A stretch of 9,458 nt of DNA. Source: Sandaracinobacteroides sp031425455 (GTDB taxonomy: Bacteria > Pseudomonadota > Alphaproteobacteria > Sphingomonadales > Sphingomonadaceae). The stretch is taken from the NCBI GenBank assembly GCA_031425455.1, contig JANPJJ010000157.1, positions 1-9,458 of the forward strand. Direction: 5' to 3'. Made by a program: the position numbers and the translations under genes. How positions within the stretch are numbered: position 1 is the first letter of the stretch; the number at the start of each line of letters is the position of its first letter. This document shows, in pieces, positions 1 through 7,348 of the stretch. The notes under the pieces are model-generated. The model had not been told where the DNA came from. It ran no database searches and saw nothing but the letters and a program-made list of their open reading frames with translations.

Positions 1-522
1 AAGGGAACGACGTTCCGCAAGCTCATCAACGCCAAATATCCCGAGCTCAGGATCGAGCATGTGCACCACGCCGGCAACTCGTCGGGCGTGGTCGATGGCG
101 CCGCCGCCGTCCTCGTCACGTCCAAGGCCTATGCCGACGCCAATGGCCTGAAGCCGCGGGCCCGGATCGTCGCCATGGCCAATATGGGGGATTGCCCCAC
201 ACTCATGCTGAACGCCCCGGTGCCGGCCGCGCGCAAGGTGCTTGCCAAGGCCGGCCTGACGCTGGACGACATCGACCTGTTCGAGATCAACGAAGCCTTC
301 GCCGTGGTGGCCGAAAAGTTCATCCGGGATCTCAGCCTCGACCGCGACAAGGTGAATGTGAACGGCGGCGCAATCGCGCTAGGTCACCCCATTGGCGCCA
401 CCGGCTCGATCCTGATCGGCACCATCCTAGACGAACTGGAGCGCCGCGACCTGAAGCGCGGGCTGGTGACGATGTGCGCCGCCGGCGGCATGGCCCCGGC
501 GATCATCATCGAACGGGTCTGA
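1..522 (+). CDS. Acetyl-CoA acetyltransferase / thiolase family, C-terminal part (5' end outside window)
   Basis: This is the C-terminal 173 residues of a thiolase; a whole enzyme is roughly 390-400 residues, so about 220 are missing to the left. The frame is open from base 1, and the GTG at 61 is only an internal valine codon. Thiolases condense or cleave acyl-CoA esters, in beta-oxidation or in making acetoacetyl-CoA for polyhydroxybutyrate. Visible family signatures are NSSGVVDGAAAVLV, NEAFA, the GHPIGATG box with catalytic His (codon 385-387) and the C-terminal CAAGGMAP box with catalytic Cys (codon 475-477). The usual C-G-G-G-M-G is here C-A-A-G-G-M-A-P, a variant I associate with alphaproteobacterial enzymes. 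Whether it is degradative (FadA-like) or biosynthetic (PhaA-like) cannot be decided from this part, so I give no symbol. The gene converges with the response regulator downstream. Confidence 0.93.
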   Translation, partial: KGTTFRKLINAKYPELRIEHVHHAGNSSGVVDGAAAVLVTSKAYADANGLKPRARIVAMANMGDCPTLMLNAPVPAARKVLAKAGLTLDDIDLFEINEAFAVVAEKFIRDLSLDRDKVNVNGGAIALGHPIGATGSILIGTILDELERRDLKRGLVTMCAAGGMAPAIIIERV

Positions 523-609
523 CGCCACCGACCGTCCGCGCCGAACAACATCGGACCTAGGGTCCGCAAGCGCGACCGCGCGCCGGCCGTTATACCGCTC
601 CGAACAACA
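523..609. other. Convergent intergenic spacer with a small hairpin and a 12-bp direct repeat
   Basis: This spacer lies between the thiolase stop and the response-regulator stop. It contains a perfect 6-bp stem, CGGACC (552-557) and GGTCCG (561-566), with a TAG loop. There is no T-run on either side, so it is at best a weak bidirectional terminator. The 12-mer ccgaacaacatc occurs at 541-552 and again at 600-611, the second copy covering the regulator's stop codon. Confidence 0.4.
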
Positions 610-1404
610 TCACAGAAACCGAGCCACCACGTCGCGGTAGCTGCGGCTGACCTTCACGGTCGCGCCGCTCGCCAGCGTCAGGAAGCATTCGCCGTTGGTG
701 TGCGGCTTCACTTGCCGGACATTGTCCAGGTTGACGATCGTGCTGCGGTGCACGCGCTGGAACTTGCGCGGGTCCAGCCGCCTCTCCAGGTCCTTCATCG
801 TCTCGCGCAGGATCAGTGTCTGATCGGCCGTCGTCAGGCACATATAGTCGCCGGCCGCGTCGATCTTCTCGATCGAGTCCACATCGACCCGGAAGATTTG
901 CCCCTGGTCCTTCACGTTGATGATCCGCTCGAACCGGTCCGACGCGGGCTCCGCCATGGGGGACAGGGTGGAGACCGAACTCGGGTCCATTTCGGCAAGC
1001 CGGGCGGTCAGCCGCTCGGCCTCCTCGCACATGCGTTTTTCCTGCATCCGGGTGCGCACCCGCTCCAGCGTCTGGGCCAGCCGCTCGGTTTCCACCGGCT
1101 TCATCAGATAGTCGACCGCCTGGGCCTCGAAGGCGCGGATCGCGTGATCGGAATAGGCCGTCACGAACACGAACAGCGGCGGCGCGACATCGGCCAGCGC
1201 CGAAACCACCGAAAAACCGTCAAACCCGGGCATCTGAACGTCCAGGAACACCAGGTCCGGCTTTTCGGTGCGGATCGCGCGGATCGCTTCCCGCCCGTTC
1301 ATGGCACGCCCCACAATATCGACGTCCAGAAAGGGCTTCAGGCGGAGTTCCAGGCCCTGGATGGCAAGCGGCTCGTCATCGACGAGGAGCGTGCGGATAT
1401 TCAT
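610..1404 (-). CDS. LytTR-family response regulator
   Basis: This is a 264-residue two-component response regulator that acts as a cytoplasmic DNA-binding transcription factor. Residues 1-120 form a receiver domain: acidic pair D9/D10, phospho-acceptor D55 in FLDVQMPG, T82 and invariant K102 in YLMKP. A charged helical linker (about 105-140) leads to a LytTR DNA-binding domain (about 158-264) with the typical FxRVHRSTIVN motif at 215-225. The start is well supported: GAGG (1412-1415) stands 7 nt before the ATG, and the ATG overlaps the kinase stop as ATGA, implying translational coupling. The partner is the LytS/AlgZ-type kinase directly upstream, so phosphotransfer from its His174 to D55 is the expected route. 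This is the last gene of the minus-strand block. Its targets are unknown; AlgR, LytR and AgrA are characterised relatives by architecture only. Confidence 0.95.
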   Translation of the reverse strand: MNIRTLLVDDEPLAIQGLELRLKPFLDVDIVGRAMNGREAIRAIRTEKPDLVFLDVQMPGFDGFSVVSALADVAPPLFVFVTAYSDHAIRAFEAQAVDYLMKPVETERLAQTLERVRTRMQEKRMCEEAERLTARLAEMDPSSVSTLSPMAEPASDRFERIINVKDQGQIFRVDVDSIEKIDAAGDYMCLTTADQTLILRETMKDLERRLDPRKFQRVHRSTIVNLDNVRQVKPHTNGECFLTLASGATVKVSRSYRDVVARFL

Positions 1405-2585
1405 ATGACGACCTCATAACTTGGCCCTGCGATGCCGTCCTGCCCGGTATTGTCAGCAACAGGGACAAGCTGCAGGGGAATCTCGATCAGCACGAGCAGG
1501 CCCGGGCCTTTGGCCATGCCAGCTTGAACAAGGGGTGAACCCGTATTGGGGAGAAGTTCGAAGCGGTGATCGGCGCCATAGGCCTGGGCGAGGCGGTTGC
1601 GGATGTTGCCAAGACCGACGCCGGTACCTCGCTCGCTGATGCTGTAGGCAGGCTCGGGCCGCCCGTCGCCGAGGCCGGGGCCGGTATCTGACACGGTCAG
1701 CTCCAGCCGGTCTCCGACAGCGCGCGCCGTCACCCGGATGTCGGCGCCCTCCTCCAGCGGCGTGACCGCATATTTCACGGCATTCTCGACCAGGGGCTGC
1801 AGCAGCAGCGACGGGATGCGGGCGTTCAGCACCTCGGGCGCAATGTCGAACCGGGTCCGCAACCGTTCCTCGAAGCGGGTGCGCTCGATCTCAAGATAGA
1901 GCTTCAGCGCCTGGATTTCCTGCGCGATGGTGGCCTGCCCCTCCCGCTCGCCCACCAGGCTGTAGCGCAGGAACGAGGCGAGGCGCGACAACATGGTGTT
2001 GGCCCGCTCGGTCTCGGCCAGCAGCACCAGGGTCGAGATCGAGTTCAGCGTGTTGAACAGGAAATGCGGGTTGATCTGGTAGCGCAGCATTTCCAGCTGG
2101 GCCGAATTGGCCTGCGCCGCCATGCGCTCGAACCGTTCGGCCTGTTCGTCGAGCAGCAGATAATAGTTGATGCCGAAGTAAAGCCCGGTCCAGGCGCCCA
2201 GCACGGCCAGGGTCAGCAGGATGGCGCCGAAGAACTCGATCCCCTCAGGGCGCCAGCCGGGCTCGTAGAAGGTGGCATGCGCCCAGACCTCGATTGCGGA
2301 GAACAGCACCGAGGCGAAGGTCAGGATCAGCAGCGTCAGCGTCCACATCCACACCGGTTTCATGCGGATAATGCCACGATAGGCCCAGGCCATCAGCAGC
2401 GTGATGGAAAAGCCGGTGATCGTGACCAGGATGGTCGGCAGGATGAAGGCGATCCCCATCCGGTTGGCAAGCCCGCCCAGCGAGCGCAGGAGGAAATAGC
2501 CGGCCCATCCGCCGATCTGCAGCGTCCAGAAAGCCCGGTTCTTGTCGGCGAAGAAGCCGCGGCTGGTAAGGTCCCTAACTGCCAT
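1401..2585 (-). CDS. LytS/AlgZ-type membrane sensor histidine kinase
   Basis: This is a 394-residue inner-membrane sensor kinase of the His_kinase (PF06580) plus HATPase_c type. The N-terminal half has about four hydrophobic segments (roughly residues 22-38, 44-69, 79-100, 117-145) and no recognisable ligand-binding domain. A short helix then leads to the phospho-acceptor box QINPHFLFNTLNSI with His174. The ATP-binding domain shows the N box LLLQPLVENAVKYAV (N268), the D box SDTGPGLG (D300) and the G box GTGVGLGNIRNRL (320-332). I chose the ATG at 2585 because the 54 codons upstream are arginine/proline-rich and overlap the end of holA in another frame. No strong Shine-Dalgarno sequence precedes it. 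The gene begins 10 bp after holA and ends in an ATGA overlap with its cognate regulator. The signal it senses cannot be read from the sequence. Confidence 0.94.
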   Translation of the reverse strand: MAVRDLTSRGFFADKNRAFWTLQIGGWAGYFLLRSLGGLANRMGIAFILPTILVTITGFSITLLMAWAYRGIIRMKPVWMWTLTLLILTFASVLFSAIEVWAHATFYEPGWRPEGIEFFGAILLTLAVLGAWTGLYFGINYYLLLDEQAERFERMAAQANSAQLEMLRYQINPHFLFNTLNSISTLVLLAETERANTMLSRLASFLRYSLVGEREGQATIAQEIQALKLYLEIERTRFEERLRTRFDIAPEVLNARIPSLLLQPLVENAVKYAVTPLEEGADIRVTARAVGDRLELTVSDTGPGLGDGRPEPAYSISERGTGVGLGNIRNRLAQAYGADHRFELLPNTGSPLVQAGMAKGPGLLVLIEIPLQLVPVADNTGQDGIAGPSYEVVI

Positions 2586-2595
2586 ATGGCTGAAT

Positions 2596-3630
2596 CTAGG
2601 CCGGATCGCCGCCCGCGCCAAGGCGCAGGACCGCCTGCCAGGCCGGGGTGTCGCCGGCGCCGCCGGGCGTCTTGATCCGGGCTTCCTCCCGCAGCATCGC
2701 TGCCAGCGCTCCGGCGATCCTTGATGCCGGCCACCCCGGCATCGCATCGGCGATCGCCTGCTTGGCTTCCTTGGTACCGAACATCGGCGGCTTCAGCGAC
2801 GCCACGGCCGATCCGGCACTGGCGCCCGCGTCCATTGCGGCGCGGATGTCGGCCACCTGGATCAGCCGCCTGGCGACGGCACGCAGCGCCGGAATCGCAC
2901 TGGACTCTGCCAGCAATTGCAGCTGCCGCTCGATGGCCCGGGCCTCGCCGCCGATCACGGACGCCACCAGCCGGTTCAGATCCTCCTCCGCGCTGTCGGC
3001 GCCCAGCCGGGCCAGGTGCCCGCGCTTCAGCCGCTTCGGCCTGTCCGGCGCGGCGTCCAGAAACAGCGCGAATTTCTCCATCTCGCTGGCCAGGATGGCC
3101 GTGTCGTTATCGGCGGTGGCCAGCAGCCGCTCGGCGACGCCGGGTTCCAGCCGCAGGCCGAGTTCGGCGGCGCGGCCCTGCACCCAGCGGCCGCTGTCCG
3201 CCGCCGTCGGCGGCCAGGAGATTACGGCAAGTGCCAGCGAAGACCCCTCCGCAAGCTGGCGCAGGCTGCTGGCCTTGGAGAGATCTCCCGCAACCATCAC
3301 CACAGGATTGCCCGCCACCGGCGCCGCCAGCAGCAGGCGCGCGGCTTCCATCGCACCCTCGCCCGCCGGTTCCACCCGGATCACGCGGCGCCCGCCGAAC
3401 ATCGAGACCGACGCCGCCTCGTCTGGCAGCCGCCCCGGGTCCGCCTTCAGCTCGTCGGTAGACAGGTCGGTCAGCGCCATCGGGTCGGCCGGATCGCCCA
3501 GTGCCTTGATTGCGGCGGCGGCAAGGTCCCGGCTCCCCGAAAGATCTGCGCCAAGCAGCAGCAGCAGCCGAATGTCGGGGTTCCATTTCGCCAGCGCGCG
3601 GGCAAAGTCGCCGCGCCTCAGCGCCGTCAT
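2596..3630 (-). CDS. holA: DNA polymerase III subunit delta
   Basis: This 344-residue protein is the delta subunit of the clamp-loader complex, which opens the beta sliding clamp and loads it onto primed DNA. Family features are visible though the sequence diverges from E. coli: an N-terminal LLLLLGAD strand opening the AAA+-like fold, the DEAASVSMFGGRRVIRV segment (about 69-85) typical of alphaproteobacterial delta, GDLSKASSLRQL (about 115-126), and a helical C-terminal collar domain. Delta lacks a functional Walker A motif, and none is seen. The start is the ATG at 3628-3630, overlapping the lptE stop as ATGA. The frame stays open for another 170 codons upstream, but that part overlaps lptE and has shadow-frame composition. 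The lptE-holA order is common in proteobacteria and supports both calls. Expression is probably translationally coupled to lptE. Confidence 0.93.
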   Translation of the reverse strand: MTALRRGDFARALAKWNPDIRLLLLLGADLSGSRDLAAAAIKALGDPADPMALTDLSTDELKADPGRLPDEAASVSMFGGRRVIRVEPAGEGAMEAARLLLAAPVAGNPVVMVAGDLSKASSLRQLAEGSSLALAVISWPPTAADSGRWVQGRAAELGLRLEPGVAERLLATADNDTAILASEMEKFALFLDAAPDRPKRLKRGHLARLGADSAEEDLNRLVASVIGGEARAIERQLQLLAESSAIPALRAVARRLIQVADIRAAMDAGASAGSAVASLKPPMFGTKEAKQAIADAMPGWPASRIAGALAAMLREEARIKTPGGAGDTPAWQAVLRLGAGGDPA

Positions 3631-4115
3631 CTGGCGGGCTCGCGGCCAAGCAGCGCCAGCCGGGCGACGATCTGGTCCGCAAGGTCGGCCGACAATCGCT
3701 CCAGCGCGGTCGCCTCCGCCGCGACCACGGCATATTCCGAGCTGACCACATCGATCCCGGCGTCGGACAGCGCCGTGGTGTCGATGAGCACCCGGTCGGT
3801 GCCGATCTCCACCAGCCGGTAGCGGGCGCGCAGCGTCCGCCGCTCCCGGATGATTGAGTTGTCGCCCCGAACCCCGAAACCGTCGATCCGGTCGTCCAGC
3901 GCCACCTCCAGCCGATAACGCGGGGACTCGCTTGCCTTCAGCCGCTGTTCCAGCCGGTCCTTCACCAGGAACCCCGCCTTTTCCGGGATCGGCGACACTT
4001 CGACGGCGCCCAGGAACGATTGCGCCGCCCCCTGCTGCCCACCGGAATAGACCGGCGCCAGGTTGCAGGCGGTCAGGAGAGCCAGGCCAATCCCCACGAC
4101 CAAATGCTTCGTCAT
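3627..4115 (-). CDS. lptE: LPS-assembly lipoprotein LptE
   Basis: This is a 162-residue outer-membrane lipoprotein. LptE plugs the LptD barrel and helps insert lipopolysaccharide into the outer leaflet. The N-terminus MTKHLVVGIGLALLTAC is a lipoprotein signal with lipobox L14-T15-A16-C17; C17 is the expected lipidated cysteine, followed by the LAPVYSGG stretch typical of this family. The middle (GFGVRGDNSIIRERRTLRARY, split here as GFGVRGDNS then IIRERRTLRARY) resembles the beta-strands of alphaproteobacterial LptE. Position between leuS and holA is the classic arrangement. The ATG chosen (4113-4115) lies inside the left arm of a 28-bp palindromic repeat, with no clear Shine-Dalgarno sequence. 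TTG at codon 5 or GTG at codon 7 are possible alternatives that would leave an unusually short signal peptide. The reading frame continues upstream through the repeat as far as 4226, but that is repeat-encoded peptide. Confidence 0.88.
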   Translation of the reverse strand: MTKHLVVGIGLALLTACNLAPVYSGGQQGAAQSFLGAVEVSPIPEKAGFLVKDRLEQRLKASESPRYRLEVALDDRIDGFGVRGDNSIIRERRTLRARYRLVEIGTDRVLIDTTALSDAGIDVVSSEYAVVAAEATALERLSADLADQIVARLALLGREPAR

Positions 4116-4194
4116 CCCGGCGCAGGCTGGGATTTCCCACCTTCGCACCGGCGCGAGCGTGACGCGGGGAGATCCCAGCCTACGCCCGGATGAC
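4111..4194. repeat. Palindromic repeat element (28-bp arms) overlapping the lptE start codon
   Basis: The left arm (4111-4138) and right arm (4167-4194) are inverted copies that match at 25 of 28 positions, separated by a 28-bp spacer. Each arm begins GTCATCC at its outer end and carries GGCTGGGAT before a TCCC inner end. Read on the minus strand, the left arm would encode the peptide WEIPACAGMT, a phrase I recognise from dispersed palindromic repeats in many proteobacterial genomes. The element fills most of the 100-bp gap between leuS and lptE and includes the lptE ATG. In RNA it would form a long hairpin sequestering the ribosome-binding region of lptE. Confidence 0.85.
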
Positions 4195-4215
4195 GGGGAT
4201 TTGGTGGACGCGGCG

Positions 4216-6792
4216 CTAGACAACAATGTTCACCAGCCGGTCGGGGACGACGATCACCTTCTTCGGCGTGGCACCCGCCATCAGCGTCAGGATGCGGGGC
4301 AGCGCCATCACCCCGGCCTCCACCTCGGGTCGGCCGAGCCCCTTCGCCAGCGTCACCGTTTCGCGCAGCTTGCCGTTGACCTGCACGGCATAGGTCACTT
4401 CATCGTCGACCAGCAGCTCGGGGTCCGCTGCCGGCCAGGGCGCATCCGCGATCAGGCCGCGCTCGCCCAGCATCGCCCAGGCCTCCTCGGCGATATGGGG
4501 CACCATCGGCGCCACCAGCCGGAGCAACGTCTTCGCCGCCTCGGCCCGGGCGGCCGAAGGCGCTGCCTTCTCGATCGCATTCGCCAGCTCATAGGCGCGA
4601 GCGACCGCCTTGTTGAATTGCAGCCGGTCGATATCGTGGGTGATCCCGTCGATGCTCCGATGCAGCTGCCGCGTCAGCGCGCCGTCGGCGCCGGGGCTCG
4701 TATCCTGCGCCAGCAGCGCCACCCGCCACAACCGCTGCACGAACCGCGCCGCCCCCTCGATCCCGGCGAGCGACCAGGCAAGATCGCGCTCGGGCGGGCT
4801 GTCCGACAGCATGAACCAGCGCACGGCGTCGGCGCCGTAGCGATCCAGGATGGCGTCGGGATCGACGACATTCTTCTTCGATTTCGACATCTTCTCGCTG
4901 CGGCCCAGCTCAACCGGATGGCCGGTCAACAGCTCGAACCAGCCCTCGCCGCGCTTCTCCACCTGGCCCGGCTCCAGCCACTGGCCTTCGGTGCTGCGAT
5001 AGGTCTCGTGCGTCACCATCCCCTGCGTAAACAGGCCCTTGAACGGCTCCACCGCATCCAGCTGCCCTATCGATGCCAGCGCCCGGGTGAAGAAGCGCGC
5101 ATAGAGCAGGTGCAGGATGGCATGCTCCACCCCGCCAATATACTGCGCGATCGGCAGCCAGGCCGCCGCCTCGGCCTTGTCGAACGGCCGGTCCGCCGGC
5201 TGGCTCGCGAAGCGGATGAAATACCAGCTGCTGTCGACGAATGTGTCCAACGTATCCGTCTCGCGACGTGCCGGCTTGCCGCAGGTCGGACACTGGACGT
5301 TGCGCCAGGTCGGATGCCGGTCCAGCGGATTGCCGGGCCGGTCGAAGCTGACATCCTCGGGCAGCACGACCGGAAGCTGGTCACGCGGCACCGGGACGGC
5401 GCCGCAGGCCTCGCAGTGGATGATTGGGATCGGCGTGCCCCAGTAACGCTGGCGCGACACGCCCCAGTCGCGCAGCCGGAACACGGTGGTGCCTTTGCCC
5501 CACCGTTCGGCCTCGGCGCGGGCGATCACGGCGGCCTTCCCGGCCTCCACCTCCAGCCCGTCCAGGAAGCCGGAATTGATCAGGCGGCCGGGGCCGGTAT
5601 AGGCCTCGTCGCCGATGGGGATGTTTTCCTCGCCCGGGAGGGCGACCACGCGCGGCGTGGCCAGCATATACTTCCGGGCGAAATCCAGGTCGCGCTGGTC
5701 GTGCGCGGGGCAGCCGAAGATGGCGCCGGTGCCATAGTCCATCAGCACGAAGTTCGCGATGAACACGGGCAGCTTGCGCGTCGGGTCCAACGGATTGGCG
5801 ACCGAAAGCCCTGTGTCGAATCCCTTCTTCTCGGCAGTCTCGATCTCGGCCGCCGCCGTGCCGCTGGTGCGGCAGTCGGCGATGAAGCGCGCGGCGGCGG
5901 GCTGCGCAGCGGCCACAGCCTGCGCCACAGGATGGTCGATCGCGACAGCCGCAAAGCTCGCCCCGAACAGCGTGTCGGGCCGCGTGGTGAACACCTCGAA
6001 GCTGGGCGGAACTCCCCTCTCTCCGCTCAGCAGAGCCGAGTCGCCCTCTCCCCGGAAGGGAGAGGGAGCCAGATCGAAGCGGAACTTCAGCCCCCGCGAT
6101 TTGCCGATCCAATTCTCCTGCATCAGCCGGACCTTCTCGGGCCACTGGTCCAGCGTGGCGAGATCGGCTGCCAGCTCGTCGGCGAATTGCGTGATGCGGA
6201 AGAACCACTGGGTCAGCTTGCGCCGTTCGACCGGGGCGCCCGACCGCCAGCCCCGGCCGTCGATCACCTGCTCGTTCGCAAGCACCGTGTTGTCAACCGG
6301 GTCCCAGTTGACCCAGGCATCGCGGCGGTCGACCAGGCCCGCCGCCAGCAGGTCCAGGAACAATGCCTGTTCATGGCCGTAGTAATCGGGCTCGCAGGTG
6401 GCGATCTCGCGGGTCCAGTCGATCGCCAGCCCCAGTCGCTTCAGCTGTGCCCGCATCGCGGCGATGTTCTGCCGGGTCCAGTCGCCGGGGTGGACGCCGC
6501 GCTCCATCGCAGCATTCTCAGCCGGCATGCCAAACGCGTCCCACCCCATCGGGTGCAGCACGGCATGGCCCTGCATCCGCCGCGCCCGGGCCAACACGTC
6601 GCCCATCGTATAGTTGCGGACATGGCCCATGTGGATGCGCCCCGAGGGATAGGGGAACATCTCCAGGATCATGGTCCTGGGCTTGTTCGAGCTGCTGTCG
6701 GCAACAAAGGTGCGCGCCTCGTCCCAACGCGCCTGCCAGCGGCTATCGGCGGCGGTCGAATCGAAGCGGTCGCTCGGTATCACGGTCATCAT
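4216..6792 (-). CDS. leuS: Leucyl-tRNA synthetase
   Basis: This 858-residue cytoplasmic class Ia synthetase charges tRNA-Leu with leucine. The length is normal for bacterial LeuRS (about 860). Catalytic signatures are the HIGH-type motif HMGH (54-57) and KMSKS (634-638). A zinc domain shows C460/C463 and C501/C504. The CP1 editing domain shows TTRPDT (269-274) and GCPAHDQRD with its conserved aspartate (D365), so proofreading of misacylated tRNA should be active. A C-terminal anticodon-binding domain ends in LVNIVV. The start is ATG at 6792; a second ATG follows immediately at 6789, and either could be used. The oddity is an insertion at residues about 242-264 that contains SPFRGEGDS, encoded by a hairpin repeat also found upstream of relA/spoT. 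The gene sits 19 bp after the DUF3576 gene, an arrangement conserved in alphaproteobacteria. Confidence 0.98.
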   Translation of the reverse strand: MMTVIPSDRFDSTAADSRWQARWDEARTFVADSSSNKPRTMILEMFPYPSGRIHMGHVRNYTMGDVLARARRMQGHAVLHPMGWDAFGMPAENAAMERGVHPGDWTRQNIAAMRAQLKRLGLAIDWTREIATCEPDYYGHEQALFLDLLAAGLVDRRDAWVNWDPVDNTVLANEQVIDGRGWRSGAPVERRKLTQWFFRITQFADELAADLATLDQWPEKVRLMQENWIGKSRGLKFRFDLAPSPFRGEGDSALLSGERGVPPSFEVFTTRPDTLFGASFAAVAIDHPVAQAVAAAQPAAARFIADCRTSGTAAAEIETAEKKGFDTGLSVANPLDPTRKLPVFIANFVLMDYGTGAIFGCPAHDQRDLDFARKYMLATPRVVALPGEENIPIGDEAYTGPGRLINSGFLDGLEVEAGKAAVIARAEAERWGKGTTVFRLRDWGVSRQRYWGTPIPIIHCEACGAVPVPRDQLPVVLPEDVSFDRPGNPLDRHPTWRNVQCPTCGKPARRETDTLDTFVDSSWYFIRFASQPADRPFDKAEAAAWLPIAQYIGGVEHAILHLLYARFFTRALASIGQLDAVEPFKGLFTQGMVTHETYRSTEGQWLEPGQVEKRGEGWFELLTGHPVELGRSEKMSKSKKNVVDPDAILDRYGADAVRWFMLSDSPPERDLAWSLAGIEGAARFVQRLWRVALLAQDTSPGADGALTRQLHRSIDGITHDIDRLQFNKAVARAYELANAIEKAAPSAARAEAAKTLLRLVAPMVPHIAEEAWAMLGERGLIADAPWPAADPELLVDDEVTYAVQVNGKLRETVTLAKGLGRPEVEAGVMALPRILTLMAGATPKKVIVVPDRLVNIVV
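6010..6070. repeat. Hairpin repeat element inside leuS, read in frame
   Basis: The core at 6037-6066 matches 8581-8610 at 29 of 30 bases. It holds a perfect 9-bp stem, ccctctccc (6044-6052) and gggagaggg (6058-6066), around the loop cggaa. The outer part (6010-6036) is loosely similar to 8553-8580, so the whole element may be about 60 bp. On the minus strand it encodes leuS residues 243-262, including SPFRGEGDS, and the same nine residues would be encoded by the copy near relA/spoT. The exact boundaries are uncertain. Confidence 0.8.
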
Positions 6793-6811
6793 CCCCGGCT
6801 TCAGTCCCCGC

Positions 6812-7267
6812 TCAGTCGCGGGAGAGCGCCGCCTGGCGCAGCCCGCGGGCCTTTTCCAGGATGATTTCCTCCAGCCGCTGCACGGTGCCGGCGCGGACGG
6901 GGGCCGCCACCCAGCGGCCGTTCTCCAGCACTTCGCGCTGAGCCGACACCTGCACCGCGTCGGCGCGAAGCGCGCCGTCCATGATGGCGACGGTCACCTT
7001 CACCCGGTCCCCGGGAACCGCAGGATTCTGGTACCAGTCGCCCACGATCACGCCGCCGGCGCTGTCGACCTGGGCCAGCGGCATGAACTGCATCGTCTCC
7101 AGGCTGGCGCGCCACAAATAGCTGTTGACGCCAATCGTGGTGATCGCCGTTTGCTGGGCCAGCGTCTCGGGCTTGTCCTTGCCGCCGCAGGCGGCAAGCC
7201 CGAGCGCGAGGAGCGTGGCCAGTGCCAGGGCACGAACCGCCGGGCTGGTGATGGTCTGGTGGCTCAA
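6812..7267 (-). CDS. DUF3576 domain lipoprotein
   Basis: This is a predicted lipoprotein of 151 residues. The signature GVNSYLWRASLETMQFMPLAQVD (read as GVNSYLWRASLE then TMQFMPLAQVD) followed by GGVIVGDWY identifies the DUF3576 family, which is found in alphaproteobacteria next to leuS; its molecular role is unknown. The N-terminus is a lipoprotein signal, a hydrophobic run ending in lipobox L24-A25-A26-C27 and then GG. No in-frame ATG suits this signal. The best start is TTG at 7265-7267, with GGAG (7274-7277) 6 nt upstream; the roughly 79 open codons before it look non-coding. An out-of-frame ATG-GAT-TGA overlaps this TTG. The gene lies 19 bp before leuS and probably leads the operon. The C-terminal charged helix (QRLEEIILEKARGLRQ) is typical of the family. 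Gene identity is secure; the exact start is likely but not proven. Confidence 0.88.
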   Translation of the reverse strand: MSHQTITSPAVRALALATLLALGLAACGGKDKPETLAQQTAITTIGVNSYLWRASLETMQFMPLAQVDSAGGVIVGDWYQNPAVPGDRVKVTVAIMDGALRADAVQVSAQREVLENGRWVAAPVRAGTVQRLEEIILEKARGLRQAALSRD

Positions 7268-7277
7268 TCCATGCTCC
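7265..7277 (-). promoter_or_regulatory. Shine-Dalgarno GGAG and TTG start of the DUF3576 gene, with overlapping ATG-GAT-TGA
   Basis: GGAG at 7274-7277 stands 6 nt before TTG (7265-7267), good spacing for initiation. The ATG at 7270-7272 starts only 1 nt after the GGAG and reads Met-Asp-stop, its TGA (7264-7266) overlapping the TTG. The site decides the start of the lipoprotein gene. Confidence 0.55.
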
Positions 7278-7348
7278 GTCTTGCTGGCGCGTCGGGCGGG
7301 GGCCGCCCAGTCGGTGTCGGTCGGTGTCTCGGTGGGTATCTTTGCGGC

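Noticed and set aside
700..1419. A 239-codon plus-strand frame antisense to the response regulator
   Set aside because: The composition (His, Arg, Gln, Leu) and exact overlap with a clear receiver-LytTR gene mark it as a shadow.
2586..2747. Upstream extension of the histidine kinase frame by 54 codons
   Set aside because: It overlaps the 3' end of holA, is rich in Arg and Pro, and precedes a normal kinase N-terminus at the ATG 2585.
3631..4140. Upstream extension of the holA frame by 170 codons
   Set aside because: It lies in another frame over lptE and has shadow-type composition (Gly, Arg and Pro rich). The ATG at 3630 with the ATGA overlap is the natural start.
4063..6864. A 933-codon open frame on the plus strand, antisense to leuS and the lptE start
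   Set aside because: It mirrors leuS codon by codon. Long antisense frames are expected when third positions are almost all G or C, the peptide is rich in Arg, His, Gln and Pro, and no family motif is visible.
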